Source of the DNA: Shimia sp. R9_2
Lineage (GTDB): Bacteria; Pseudomonadota; Alphaproteobacteria; Rhodobacterales; Rhodobacteraceae
Length of the DNA stretch: 64,000 nt
Reading direction: 5' to 3'
Assembly (NCBI RefSeq): GCF_017743735.1
Contig: NZ_JAGHRO010000007.1
Coordinates: 62,001 to 126,000 of the forward strand
Positions 26,796 through 35,382 of this stretch are shown here, in pieces (the stretch's first letter is position 1; the number at the start of each line of letters is the position of its first letter). The position numbers were made by a program, and so were the translations under genes. The notes beneath the pieces are model-generated. The model did no database searches, had not been told where the DNA came from, and was given only the letters and a program-made list of their open reading frames with translations.

Positions 26796-27968
26796 ATGAG
26801 TATTTTGAAACCCATTGCTTTTGGAGCACTGCTAGCCTTTGGATTGAGCGCCACCGCCTCGGCCGAGATCAATGTGAACGTGCATTATCTGAAGATCGAA
26901 CGCGCGTTGCCCCCGACCTTATCAAACCTCGACCCTGTGCCAGAAGACCTTGGTGTTTCCGGAGCAGAGCTGGCGCTCAAAGACAATGCCACCACAGGTC
27001 GCTTTCTCGGTCATGACTACGCCTTGGAAACCACCGAGGTCTATCTGGGAGAAGACCCGCTCGCCAGCGCGAAGCAGGCTCTTGAAACAACCCCGCTCCT
27101 CCTCATCGACGCCCCAGCAGGAATCGTCACGGCAATTGCAGATCTACCTGAAGCACAATCCGCGCTGCTTTTTAACGTCGCCGCCCCTGACAATCCGCTT
27201 CGCCGCGAAAATTGCCGCCGCAATGTGCTGCACACCGCGCCCAGCCTCGCCATGCGCACCGATGCATTGGCACAGTTCTTCGTCAAACGCCGCTGGGACC
27301 GGCTCGCATTAATCGAAGGCACCTATGCGCAAGATCAATCCTACGCAAACGCGCTGCGCGAAAGCCTTACCAAATTTGGCCTCGGTCTGAGATCATCAAA
27401 GACATGGGCCTTTGACGCTGACATGCGCCGCAATGCAGCCCAAGAAGTGCCCCTCTTCACACAAGAGCTGAAAGACCATGATGTTCTGCTCGTGGCCGAT
27501 GAGGTCCATGATTTTGGCCGCTACATTGCCTTCAACACCTGGGAGCCACGCCCCATTGCCGGCTCAGAAGGCATGACCGCCACCGCTTGGGCACCCGTAG
27601 TAGAGCAATGGGGGGCTGCCCAGCTCCAGTCGCGTTTTGAAAAGGCGGCAGAGCGTAAAATGCTCCCCCGGGACTACGCAGCCTGGGCAGCTGTGCGCGC
27701 GATTGGGGAGGCTGTTACTCGCACTAGCTCCGCAGACTTACAAACCCTACGCGCGTTTATTCTCAGCCCCGAGTTTGAATTGGCGGGTTTCAAAGGTCGC
27801 CCCCTGTCCTTCCGCCCGTGGAACGGCCAGCTGCGCCAACCGATCCCGCTGACACATCCCCGCGCCTTGGTGGCCATGGCGCCACTTGAAGGCTTCCTGC
27901 ACCCTGTCTCCGAGCTCGACACTTTGGGGCAGGACCAGCCCGAAACCACTTGCAAGGCTTTTGAATAG
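26796..27968 (+). CDS. PQQ-system ABC transporter substrate-binding-like protein
   Basis: A 390-aa protein with a signal peptide (MSILKPIAFGALLAFGLSATASA). It has the two-lobed fold of branched-chain amino acid receptors, with the sequence features of the group tied to PQQ-dependent alcohol dehydrogenases (INVNVHYLKIERALPPTLSNLD near the start, shown here in part). It begins a plus-strand operon that continues with the beta-propeller protein 10 bases later. The ligand is unknown. Confidence 0.85.
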   Translation: MSILKPIAFGALLAFGLSATASAEINVNVHYLKIERALPPTLSNLDPVPEDLGVSGAELALKDNATTGRFLGHDYALETTEVYLGEDPLASAKQALETTPLLLIDAPAGIVTAIADLPEAQSALLFNVAAPDNPLRRENCRRNVLHTAPSLAMRTDALAQFFVKRRWDRLALIEGTYAQDQSYANALRESLTKFGLGLRSSKTWAFDADMRRNAAQEVPLFTQELKDHDVLLVADEVHDFGRYIAFNTWEPRPIAGSEGMTATAWAPVVEQWGAAQLQSRFEKAAERKMLPRDYAAWAAVRAIGEAVTRTSSADLQTLRAFILSPEFELAGFKGRPLSFRPWNGQLRQPIPLTHPRALVAMAPLEGFLHPVSELDTLGQDQPETTCKAFE

Positions 27969-27978
27969 GAGGCCCGCC

Positions 27979-28959
27979 ATGCCTTTGCTGTCCAACATCA
28001 CCAAAACAACCGCCTTGGCCCTTTGCCTTGCGCTGCCTTTCAGCCATGCACAGGCCGAAGAGATTTGGATCTCCAACGAAAAGGACGACACGATATCGGT
28101 CATAGATGTCGCCACTCTAGAGGTCGTCCGCACCATCGAAACCGGAGAGCGCCCCCGCGGTATCACCTTCAGCCATGACCACAAGGTCCTCTACATCTGC
28201 GCCTCAGACAGCGATGCCGTACAGGTGATGGACCCTGAAACTGGAAAGATCCTGCACGACCTGCCTTCTGGTGAGGACCCGGAACAGTTCGTGCTGCACC
28301 CAGACAACCGCCACCTCTATATCGCGAACGAAGACGACGCGATCACAACAGTGGTGGACGTAGAGACCCGTAAGGTTGTAGCCCAAATTGATGTGGGGAT
28401 TGAACCCGAAGGCATGGCTGTCTCACCTGATGGCAAATACGCGATCACCACATCGGAAACGACAAATATGACGCATTGGATCGACACCGAAACGCAGGAA
28501 CTCGTGGCCAATACCCTTGTCGATTCACGCCCACGTCATGCCGAATTTGCGGCTGGCGGCTCCGAACTTTGGGTAAGTGCTGAGATTGGAGGCACCCTCT
28601 CTGTCTTTGATGTGGAGAGTAAAGCCGAGAAGGCCAAAATCGAGTTTGAAGTACAAGGCGTTCATCCGGACCGTGTGCAGCCTGTTGGCTTTGAATTTAC
28701 CGGCGACGAAAAAACAGCCTTCGTCGCGCTTGGCCCTTCCAATCACGTCGCCGTCGTGAATGCCGAAACCTTCGAGGTTGAAGAGTACATTCTGGTTGGA
28801 CGTCGTGTCTGGCACATGGCTTTCAACACGGACAAATCTCTCTTGTTCACGACAAACGGTGTCTCCGGCGATGTGACCGTGATTGACGTAGCCGAGCGCG
28901 CCGCAGTGAAGACCATTAAGGTTGGTCGCTTCCCTTGGGGCGCGGCGCTACGGCCCTAA
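27979..28959 (+). CDS. PQQ-associated YVTN beta-propeller protein
   Basis: A 326-aa secreted beta-propeller. The ATG follows a strong ribosome binding site (aggagg) and starts a signal peptide ending HAQA. Repeated blades of the YVTN type are visible: ISNEKDDTISVIDVATLEVV, ICASDSDAVQVMDPETGKIL, IANEDDAITTVVDVETRKVV and TTNGVSGDVTVIDVAERAAV. This family is restricted to PQQ-dependent alcohol catabolism clusters. Its molecular role is not established. Confidence 0.9.
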   Translation: MPLLSNITKTTALALCLALPFSHAQAEEIWISNEKDDTISVIDVATLEVVRTIETGERPRGITFSHDHKVLYICASDSDAVQVMDPETGKILHDLPSGEDPEQFVLHPDNRHLYIANEDDAITTVVDVETRKVVAQIDVGIEPEGMAVSPDGKYAITTSETTNMTHWIDTETQELVANTLVDSRPRHAEFAAGGSELWVSAEIGGTLSVFDVESKAEKAKIEFEVQGVHPDRVQPVGFEFTGDEKTAFVALGPSNHVAVVNAETFEVEEYILVGRRVWHMAFNTDKSLLFTTNGVSGDVTVIDVAERAAVKTIKVGRFPWGAALRP

Positions 28960-29033
28960 GCAAAAAACCGACAATGCACCGACGCGATAACGACGCAATA
29001 CATACGCAATACCGACCATAAAATGAGGACAAA

Positions 29034-29489
29034 ATGACTTTCTTACGCACATTGATTTCCGTGACCGCTATGACCTGCGTGGCTGCAACCGGTGCCTTTG
29101 CTGATGACGACGATGATGACGGCTTTGGGCTTGCTGGCATCCTCTCTGCCAAAAACAAAGAGGACTTATCCCCCATCACTCTCAGCGCGGGTGTGCCTCT
29201 CTCTGAAGAGAATTGGGAACTAAAATCAGGTACTTATTATGAATTTGAGATCGAGGCCGACGGCAGTCAGGAGCTTGCACTTGTCGGGGCGGAGTTCTTT
29301 CGCGCCATTTGGATCGATGAAATCGTGATCGAGGGTTTGGAAATCCGCCCGCTGGGACTGGACTCGGTAGAGTTTGACGAAGCAGGCACAATGGAGATAG
29401 GATTTTTGGCAATAAAACCAGGCAATTACCACATGAAAATCCCCGGATCGACTGGCGAAACCCAACGCATTGAAATCGAAATCAAGTGA
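29034..29489 (+). CDS. small secreted protein with Asp-run, PQQ cluster, unknown function
   Basis: A 151-aa secreted protein. After the signal peptide (ending TGAFA) the mature N-terminus begins with a run of six Asp followed by GFG. The rest is predicted beta-rich, ending IPGSTGETQRIEIEIK, a cupredoxin-like layout without visible copper ligands. The position, between the beta-propeller gene and the ABC ATPase with a GTGA overlap, ties it to alcohol oxidation. The acidic run could bind metal, and lanthanide handling is conceivable since the dehydrogenase next door looks lanthanide-dependent; that is speculation. Confidence 0.75.
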   Translation: MTFLRTLISVTAMTCVAATGAFADDDDDDGFGLAGILSAKNKEDLSPITLSAGVPLSEENWELKSGTYYEFEIEADGSQELALVGAEFFRAIWIDEIVIEGLEIRPLGLDSVEFDEAGTMEIGFLAIKPGNYHMKIPGSTGETQRIEIEIK

Positions 29490-30199
29490 GCCTGAGTGTA
29501 AAAGGACTGTCTTACGCCTACGGCGCAAAAAAAGCGCTGGATGACGTGTCCTTTGACGTCGCATCTGGCACATTCTGCGCTTTACTCGGCCCTAACGGGG
29601 CCGGAAAAACCACTCTTTTTTCGATACTTACCAGATTGTTCATAGCACAGTCAGGCACGATTGAAATCGCTGGCCAAGACCTCTCCAATAAGCCTCTTTC
29701 AGCGCTGAAACAGATCGGTGTGGTTTTTCAACAGCCAACGCTGGATCTTGATCTGACCGTCTACCGCAACCTCAAGTATTTCGCCGCTCTTCAAGGACTT
29801 TCCGGCACCTACGCCGAGAATAAGATCATGGAATCCCTTGAGAAAATGTCGATGATGGAACGTGCAGGAGAGACTGTTCGTAAACTCAATGGAGGGCACC
29901 GCAGACGCGCTGAGATCGCCAGATCGCTAATACACGACCCGAAGGTCCTGCTCTTTGACGAACCCACCGTGGGCCTCGACGCTGCCAGTCGCTCAGCAAT
30001 CACCAAACATGCACACGCGCTGGCGGAAGAGGGCTACACCGTACTTTGGGCAACACATCTAACGGACGAAATGTCTCCAAAAGATCAATTGGTTATCCTC
30101 CACCAAGGTGCCATCTTAGCCAACGACAAGGCCAAGAACATAACGGGAGACAGCTCCCTCACCCAAACCTTTCTTGAACTTACCGGAGCTGAAGCGTGA
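29486..30199 (+). CDS. ABC-2 exporter ATPase of PQQ alcohol system
   Basis: A 237-aa ATPase. The start is a GTG overlapping the previous stop (GTGA). Walker A is GPNGAGKTT, Walker B LLFDEPTVGLD. The signature is LNGGHRRRAEIARS in place of LSGGQ, which is usual in the PQQ-associated ATPase group and in NodI-like exporters. It pairs with the permease at 30196-30987. Substrate is unknown. Confidence 0.92.
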   Translation: MSLSVKGLSYAYGAKKALDDVSFDVASGTFCALLGPNGAGKTTLFSILTRLFIAQSGTIEIAGQDLSNKPLSALKQIGVVFQQPTLDLDLTVYRNLKYFAALQGLSGTYAENKIMESLEKMSMMERAGETVRKLNGGHRRRAEIARSLIHDPKVLLFDEPTVGLDAASRSAITKHAHALAEEGYTVLWATHLTDEMSPKDQLVILHQGAILANDKAKNITGDSSLTQTFLELTGAEA

Positions 30200-30987
30200 A
30201 ACCATATTTCATCGCGCTTCAAGCCATCGTCACGCGCGAAGCTCTGCGATTCATACAACAACGCGGGCGTTTTATTGCAGCGCTCGTGCGCCCCCTCGTT
30301 TGGCTCTTCGTTTTTGCCGCTGGCTTTCGCGCTGCACTCGGTCTCTCCATCACGCCACCGTACCAAACCTACATCCAATATGAGACCTACATTGTTCCCG
30401 GCTTGTGCGGAATGATTATGCTTTTCAATGGGATGCAATCTTCCCTCAGCTTGGTATACGACCGAGAAATGGGGTCCATGCGATTACTTTTAACCGCACC
30501 TTTGCCCCGCTGGTGGTTGCTCTTCTGCAGGCTCTTAGGCTCCACAATCATCTCGATTGCGCAGGTCTACACCTTCCTACTAATCGCCGATCTCTACGGG
30601 CTGCGCTGGCCCACCTTGGGATACCTTACTGTCTTACCAGCGCTGATCTTGACCGGCCTGATGCTTGGCGCACTGGGGTTGGCATTATCCAGCTTTATCA
30701 AGCAGCTAGAGAACTTCGCAGGTGTAATGAACTTCGTCATCTTCCCGATGTTCTTCTTGTCATCGGCATTGTATCCGCTTTGGAAAATGGCCGAGAGCTC
30801 GGAGCTTTTGCATGATATCTGCGCCGTAAATCCGTTTACACATGGGGTCGAATTGATCCGATTTGCCCTGCACCAACAGATCAACCTCCAATCGACGCTT
30901 TGGGTTTTACTCGCAACGCTCTGTTTTGGCGCCCTCGCGATATGGGGATATGATCCCGCGCGCGGGATGAAACGTCCAAGAGGCTAG
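30196..30987 (+). CDS. ABC-2 permease of PQQ alcohol system (PedC-like)
   Basis: A 263-aa permease with about six helices, including LVRPLVWLFVFAAGFRAALG near the N-terminus and FPMFFLSSALYPLWKM in the conserved C-terminal region. It is of the ABC-2 type found in alcohol-oxidation clusters (PedC-like). The start is GTG, in a GTGA overlap with the ATPase gene. The stop lies at the end of a convergent ATPase gene, with a four-base overlap of the two coding regions. Confidence 0.9.
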   Translation: MKPYFIALQAIVTREALRFIQQRGRFIAALVRPLVWLFVFAAGFRAALGLSITPPYQTYIQYETYIVPGLCGMIMLFNGMQSSLSLVYDREMGSMRLLLTAPLPRWWLLFCRLLGSTIISIAQVYTFLLIADLYGLRWPTLGYLTVLPALILTGLMLGALGLALSSFIKQLENFAGVMNFVIFPMFFLSSALYPLWKMAESSELLHDICAVNPFTHGVELIRFALHQQINLQSTLWVLLATLCFGALAIWGYDPARGMKRPRG

Positions 30988-31583
30988 CGGAAGGTCGCTG
31001 GGCGTCCCTCCAAGCGCAAGATACGATCAGCCAATCGCTCTGCCTCCTTTGGGACATGGGTTACGAGAACCGTCGCCACATCGGTGCCACTGCGCAGTTC
31101 CTCAAATAGGCCCATCATCTCTTCCGCCAACGCTTCATCAAGCGAGACAAATGGCTCATCCATAAGCAAAATTTGCGGATCAGCGACAAAAGCGCGAGCA
31201 AGCGAAAGTCGCCTTTGCTGTCCGAGGGACAATTGCCCGGGAAAGCGATCTCCTAGCCCCTTCAGGCCGACATCAATGAGCTTTGCTTCAGCCTTTTGCG
31301 CACTGACTCCGGTTGCGAGGCACAAATTATCCCGCACGTTACGCCAAGGCAGCAACGTAGGCTCCTGAAAAACCATTGCGACACGCTCAGACCTTTGGAC
31401 TGTTCCGGAAAACCCTGTTCCCAGCCCAGCCAATATTCGCAATATGCTGGTCTTTCCGATACCCGAAGGCCCCGTTATTGCGACAGTTTCGCCTGCTGAA
31501 AGGGTCAAGGACAGATCTGCCAAAATGGGCTGACCAGATAAGGACAGCCCAAGCAGATCTAGGTTAAGAACAGTCTCTGGCAC
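30984..31583 (-). CDS. NitT/TauT-type ABC transporter ATPase (short)
   Basis: A 199-aa ATPase, shorter than the usual ~250 aa of the family but with all core motifs: Walker A GPSGIGKTS, Q-loop VFQEPTLLPW, signature LSLGQQRRLSLARA, Walker B ILLMDEPFVSLD and the switch His in VTHVPKEA. The start is GTG, overlapping the stop of the binding-protein gene by one base. The matching permease is not adjacent; 22099-22902 is the best candidate. Confidence 0.88.
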   Translation of the reverse strand: MPETVLNLDLLGLSLSGQPILADLSLTLSAGETVAITGPSGIGKTSILRILAGLGTGFSGTVQRSERVAMVFQEPTLLPWRNVRDNLCLATGVSAQKAEAKLIDVGLKGLGDRFPGQLSLGQQRRLSLARAFVADPQILLMDEPFVSLDEALAEEMMGLFEELRSGTDVATVLVTHVPKEAERLADRILRLEGRPATFR

Positions 31584-32569
31584 TAGTTGGTGAGCTGCGC
31601 GAATAGACCGGGCGGGAGGCTTTTGGCCTCACCAACAAGATCGTCTCCGCCAAATTCAGCCATCAAGCGAAGCATTTTATCGGCAGCGATTTCATCCACA
31701 GCGACGCCAGAGGGAATGCCCGCTCGAAACCCTGCTTTCAACGCCTCAAATTGCGCATCCGTTTTGGCGTTCATGCGAGGGCGCAAGCGCTCCCACTCTC
31801 CCTCGTCGGCTACCAAAAGCTCTTTCGCACCACGCGACGCGGCCGCTAGCCCATTCACCAGGTCCGGCTGCTCGCGCAGCATCTCACCCCGCACGACGTA
31901 ACCGAGCAGAGGGGTTTTCGGATCAAGCCCCAGCGCCTGAGCAGCATCAGATACATCGATCAGCTTGCGCATCCCGCCAGCTTCCATCTTTGCCATAAAA
32001 TGCCAAAAGTTGATCGCCCCACCAAGGTCGCCAGACAACGCGGTCTTAAAGATCAGCGGTGGTGCTCCGAAGACTTGTTCCGTATCTGCGGCAAGATCGA
32101 CCCCATATTCTTGCTGCGCATAAGCTCTTAGGATCAGCCAGCTTTTATCGAGCGGGCCACCAGCAATACCAATTTTTTGGCCACTGAGGTCCGCAAGGGA
32201 CTGTGCTGAACTGCGTTCAGGGACCATCAATCCGCCAACTGCAGTTGAGTAAGGAATGAAGACGTAGTCTTTGCCTGCCGCACGCTGCCTCGCGACCCAG
32301 ATCCAGTCAGACACGATCACATCTGTCTCACCACCTTGGAATGCCACCTTGGCGGCAGAGCCACCGGCCACGCCACTGACTTGAAGCTCAAATCCGTTCG
32401 CGGTGTCTAATCCGTGATGCTGGATCGTATCCAACTCCCAGTTCACCGTCCCAAACTTAAGAACTGCCGCGCGTAGAACCTCCGTCTCCGCGATCACCGC
32501 ACTTGCCGTCATTCCAACGCTCAAACAAGCGCCAGCGACCAAGCCAACCATTCTGTCAAAATATGACAT
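31583..32569 (-). CDS. NitT/TauT-type ABC transporter substrate-binding protein
   Basis: A 328-aa periplasmic receptor. The ATG at 32569 has a strong ribosome binding site (gggagg) and gives a signal peptide (VGLVAGACLSVGMTASAVIA). The body resembles the nitrate/sulfonate receptor family: LKFGTVNWELDTIQHHGLD, GETDVIVSDWIWVARQRAAG and KIGIAGGPLDKSW. It is divergent from the alcohol dehydrogenase gene, so the two probably share a regulatory region. The ligand could be a cofactor or alcohol-related compound; this cannot be told from sequence. Confidence 0.88.
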   Translation of the reverse strand: MSYFDRMVGLVAGACLSVGMTASAVIAETEVLRAAVLKFGTVNWELDTIQHHGLDTANGFELQVSGVAGGSAAKVAFQGGETDVIVSDWIWVARQRAAGKDYVFIPYSTAVGGLMVPERSSAQSLADLSGQKIGIAGGPLDKSWLILRAYAQQEYGVDLAADTEQVFGAPPLIFKTALSGDLGGAINFWHFMAKMEAGGMRKLIDVSDAAQALGLDPKTPLLGYVVRGEMLREQPDLVNGLAAASRGAKELLVADEGEWERLRPRMNAKTDAQFEALKAGFRAGIPSGVAVDEIAADKMLRLMAEFGGDDLVGEAKSLPPGLFAQLTN

Positions 32570-32836
32570 CACATCCTCCCGTTTGCGGCATACTAGCATC
32601 CGGGCCTTTCTCCGGAATACGACCAAAGCATGGGCTTTGCCTGTAGAAGACCGAGCGCCCTCAACCCTCCAAACTACATTCATTGCTGCCTTTTCAGATC
32701 ATTTCACAATGTCTCCAAAGTACCTCCTGAGCTTTACGACCATTGTGCAATTTCACGAACGGGTGATCTCAAAGATAGTGACACCAGAATTTGCGCGGGC
32801 ATGGACCGTTTCAGCGCATTCTACAGGGAGGACATT
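32570..32836. promoter_or_regulatory. divergent promoter region, binding protein / PQQ dehydrogenase
   Basis: 267 bases between the divergent starts. The frame of the dehydrogenase is open backwards through it, but its signal peptide begins only at 32837. No operator could be assigned by eye. Confidence 0.45.
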
Positions 32837-34600
32837 ATGAGAAGTCTATTGCTGGCCACGACGGCTGCGGTATTTTCGTTCGGCTACGCCTCAGCAGAGG
32901 TGACCGATGATGACATCGCCAATGATTCAACGATCACCAACCAGATTGTCACCAATGGTATGGGGCGCGCGCTCCAGCGTTATTCTCCGTTGGATATTCT
33001 GAACAAAGACAACGTCAAGAACCTTGTCCCTGCTTGGGCATTTTCGCTCGGCGGCGAGAAGCAACGTGGGCAGGAGACCCAGCCGCTTGTCTACGACGGG
33101 GTGATGTATATCACCGGTTCCTACAGCCGGATGTACGCAATTGACATCGAATCCGGTGAAGAGCTTTGGCAATATGATGCGCGTCTCCCTGAAGGTATTC
33201 TCCCTTGTTGTGACGTCGTCAATCGCGGCGCTGCACTCTATAAGGACCTCGTGATCTTCGGCACACTCGACGCACGCATTGTGGCGCTCAACAAAGACAC
33301 AGGTGATGTGGTCTGGCGCGACAAAATCGAAGACTACAAGGCAGGGTATTCTTACACTGCGGCACCAATGATTGTGAACGGATTGGTGGTAACCGGCAAT
33401 TCGGGTGGCGAATTTGGCATTGTAGGCGCAGTGCAAGCCCGGGATGCAGAAACCGGTGAGATGGTTTGGGAACGCCCTGTCATCGAAGGGCACATGGGGA
33501 CGCTCAACGGCGAAGAAAGCACCATGACCGGTACACTTAATGCCACGTGGCCCGGCGACATGTGGAAGACGGGTGGTGGCGCCACCTGGCTTGGTGGGTC
33601 CTATGATGCCCGCACCGACACCATCATCATGGGTGCGGGGAACCCGGCGCCGTGGAACTCCTGGCTGCGTGATGCCGGACAGAAAAACGATGGCTCTGGC
33701 GATAACCTCTATGCAGCTTCCCGCATCGGCATCGACCCGGCAACTGGCGACATCAAATGGCACTTCCAAACCACCCCGCGTGAGGGATGGGACTATGACG
33801 GTGTGAATGAGGTTGTCGCCTATGACAATCGCGCCGGTGAGCAGCGATTGGCGACCGCAGATCGCAATGGTTATTTCTACGTACTGGATGCCGCAGACGG
33901 CGATTTTGTGCGCGGTGTACCGTTTGTGAAGGACATCAGTTGGTCATCCGGCCTTGATGAAAACGGCCGTCCGATCTGGGTTGAGGAAAATCGCCCGGGC
34001 GATCCAGCCGCGGCAGCTGATGGCCAAAAAGGTGAGGTGATTTTCGCAAGCCCCTCTTTCTTGGGCGGAAAAAATTGGATGCCAATGGCGTTTAGCCAAA
34101 ATACCGGCAACTTCTATGTGCCTTCCAATGAATGGGGAATGGACATTTGGAATGAGCCGATCACCTACAAAAAAGGTGCAGCCTATCTTGGCGCCGGCTT
34201 CACGATCAAACCCAACTACGAAGATCACATCGGTAGCCTGAAAGCGATCGACCCGGATACAGGCGAACTGGTTTGGGAATTCAAGAACGATGCACCGTTG
34301 TGGGGCGGTGTTATGACCACTGCAGGCGGGTTGGTCTTCACCGGCACTCCTGAAGGCAAATTTATCGCCTTCGATGATGCCACAGGTGAAATTCTCTGGT
34401 CGTTCCAAACCGGTTCCGGCATCGTTGGTCAGCCCGTCACATGGGAACAAAACGGCGAACAATATGTCTCAATCATTTCCGGTTGGGGCGGCGCTGTTCC
34501 ACTTTGGGGCGGAGAAGTTGCCAAGAAGGTGAACTATCTGAACCAAGGCGGCATGCTTTGGACGTTCCGCCTGCCCAAGCAACTGGCCTCTGCGGACTAA
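32837..34600 (+). CDS. PQQ-dependent alcohol dehydrogenase, ExaF/PedH type (probably lanthanide-dependent)
   Basis: A 587-aa periplasmic quinoprotein with a signal peptide ([20 protein letters not shown]) and an eight-bladed propeller with several tryptophan-docking repeats ([33 protein letters not shown]). The vicinal disulfide Cys124-Cys125 is in [12 protein letters not shown]. The catalytic Asp319 lies in GWDYDGVNE; Asp321, two residues on, is the extra ligand that marks lanthanide-dependent enzymes, where calcium enzymes have Ala. Segments such as [19 protein letters not shown] resemble ethanol-type ExaA/ExaF more than XoxF5. The ATG follows agggagg. Electrons probably go to PedF. No PQQ synthesis genes are in the window. 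Confidence 0.93.
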   Translation: MRSLLLATTAAVFSFGYASAEVTDDDIANDSTITNQIVTNGMGRALQRYSPLDILNKDNVKNLVPAWAFSLGGEKQRGQETQPLVYDGVMYITGSYSRMYAIDIESGEELWQYDARLPEGILPCCDVVNRGAALYKDLVIFGTLDARIVALNKDTGDVVWRDKIEDYKAGYSYTAAPMIVNGLVVTGNSGGEFGIVGAVQARDAETGEMVWERPVIEGHMGTLNGEESTMTGTLNATWPGDMWKTGGGATWLGGSYDARTDTIIMGAGNPAPWNSWLRDAGQKNDGSGDNLYAASRIGIDPATGDIKWHFQTTPREGWDYDGVNEVVAYDNRAGEQRLATADRNGYFYVLDAADGDFVRGVPFVKDISWSSGLDENGRPIWVEENRPGDPAAAADGQKGEVIFASPSFLGGKNWMPMAFSQNTGNFYVPSNEWGMDIWNEPITYKKGAAYLGAGFTIKPNYEDHIGSLKAIDPDTGELVWEFKNDAPLWGGVMTTAGGLVFTGTPEGKFIAFDDATGEILWSFQTGSGIVGQPVTWEQNGEQYVSIISGWGGAVPLWGGEVAKKVNYLNQGGMLWTFRLPKQLASAD

Positions 34601-34625
34601 TTAAGCAAACCTTTACGAAATCTAG

Positions 34626-34650
34626 ACGGCGCGCGTTTGGCGCGCCGTTT
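34626..34650 (+). terminator. terminator after the PQQ dehydrogenase
   Basis: A perfect 9-bp stem (acggcgcgc and gcgcgccgt) with a 5-base loop, followed by ttgcttt, lies 25 bases after the stop. Confidence 0.75.
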
Positions 34651-34663
34651 GCTTTAAAGAAGT

Positions 34664-35032
34664 TCACGCGGCGAATGCACCAGCGAAATCTCTAGCCTTC
34701 ACCAGGCTTCGTCCTTCGCAAATTACCTTACCATCCGGAGTAAGGCAGCTGGCCCACAAGTCCACAAGATGCTTTTCTGGCCGCAAGCGCGTTATCTCCA
34801 CCTTGGCTTGCAACGCGACCTCAAGTGGAGCTGGCGCTTTAAATACTAGCTCTTGCTTCAGATAGTTTGTCCCAGAACCTGGTAGCTTTAGGCCTAATAA
34901 ATAGGAAAACAGAGCGGCAATCCGCGGCTCCCGTACGCACTTTGACTGCGCGCCACTCGGCGTCTCGTAGAGCGCAAGATCATCGCGCGTATAAGTGCGT
35001 GTGATTTCGGCAGATTGCCCAACACTCAACAT
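34664..35032 (-). CDS. MaoC-like hotdog-fold dehydratase (small subunit-like)
   Basis: A 122-aa protein with a hotdog fold of the MaoC type (MLSVGQSAEITRTYTRDDLALYE...). The ATG at 35032 lies seven bases inside the next gene upstream. It lacks the usual Asp...His active-site block, as do the non-catalytic partners of heteromeric MaoC dehydratases. It is still open, but it belongs to an operon whose other members are broken, so expression is uncertain. Confidence 0.75.
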   Translation of the reverse strand: MLSVGQSAEITRTYTRDDLALYETPSGAQSKCVREPRIAALFSYLLGLKLPGSGTNYLKQELVFKAPAPLEVALQAKVEITRLRPEKHLVDLWASCLTPDGKVICEGRSLVKARDFAGAFAA

Positions 35033-35382
35033 GCGATTTCTGCCTCCCCGATCAGGCACTCTGCGCCATCAGCTTCTCTGGTCACTCGCATTTGCAAGTA
35101 CCTTGCCCTCTCTTCGACTATCCGTAGGCTCAAGGCTGCACCCGCGAAGGCAGGGTTGGGAAACATCATGCTCTGGCTTCCCTGTGCAATCTTTGGGTCA
35201 TAGCGTTTCAGCATGCCCCAAAGATTGCTGTAGATCAGCATCCCATGGCTCACCGTGCGCCCAAAGGCCGTTGTGGCGCAAAAGTCGGGGTCCACATGGA
35301 TTGCATTGTCATCACCGGACACTTCGGTAAAGGCATCAAATTCCGCCTGCGTCGGTACCCAACGTTCGAGCAGATCAATCAT
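35026..35382 (-). CDS. MaoC-like enoyl-CoA hydratase
   Basis: A 118-aa hotdog protein with the hydratase active-site block SGDDNAIHVDPDFCATTAFG followed by TVSHGML. It overlaps the end of the acyl-CoA ligase frame by eight bases and the next MaoC gene by seven. Together they probably formed a two-chain enoyl-CoA hydratase. The gene is open, but it is the distal part of a decayed operon. Confidence 0.8.
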   Translation of the reverse strand: MIDLLERWVPTQAEFDAFTEVSGDDNAIHVDPDFCATTAFGRTVSHGMLIYSNLWGMLKRYDPKIAQGSQSMMFPNPAFAGAALSLRIVEERARYLQMRVTREADGAECLIGEAEIAC

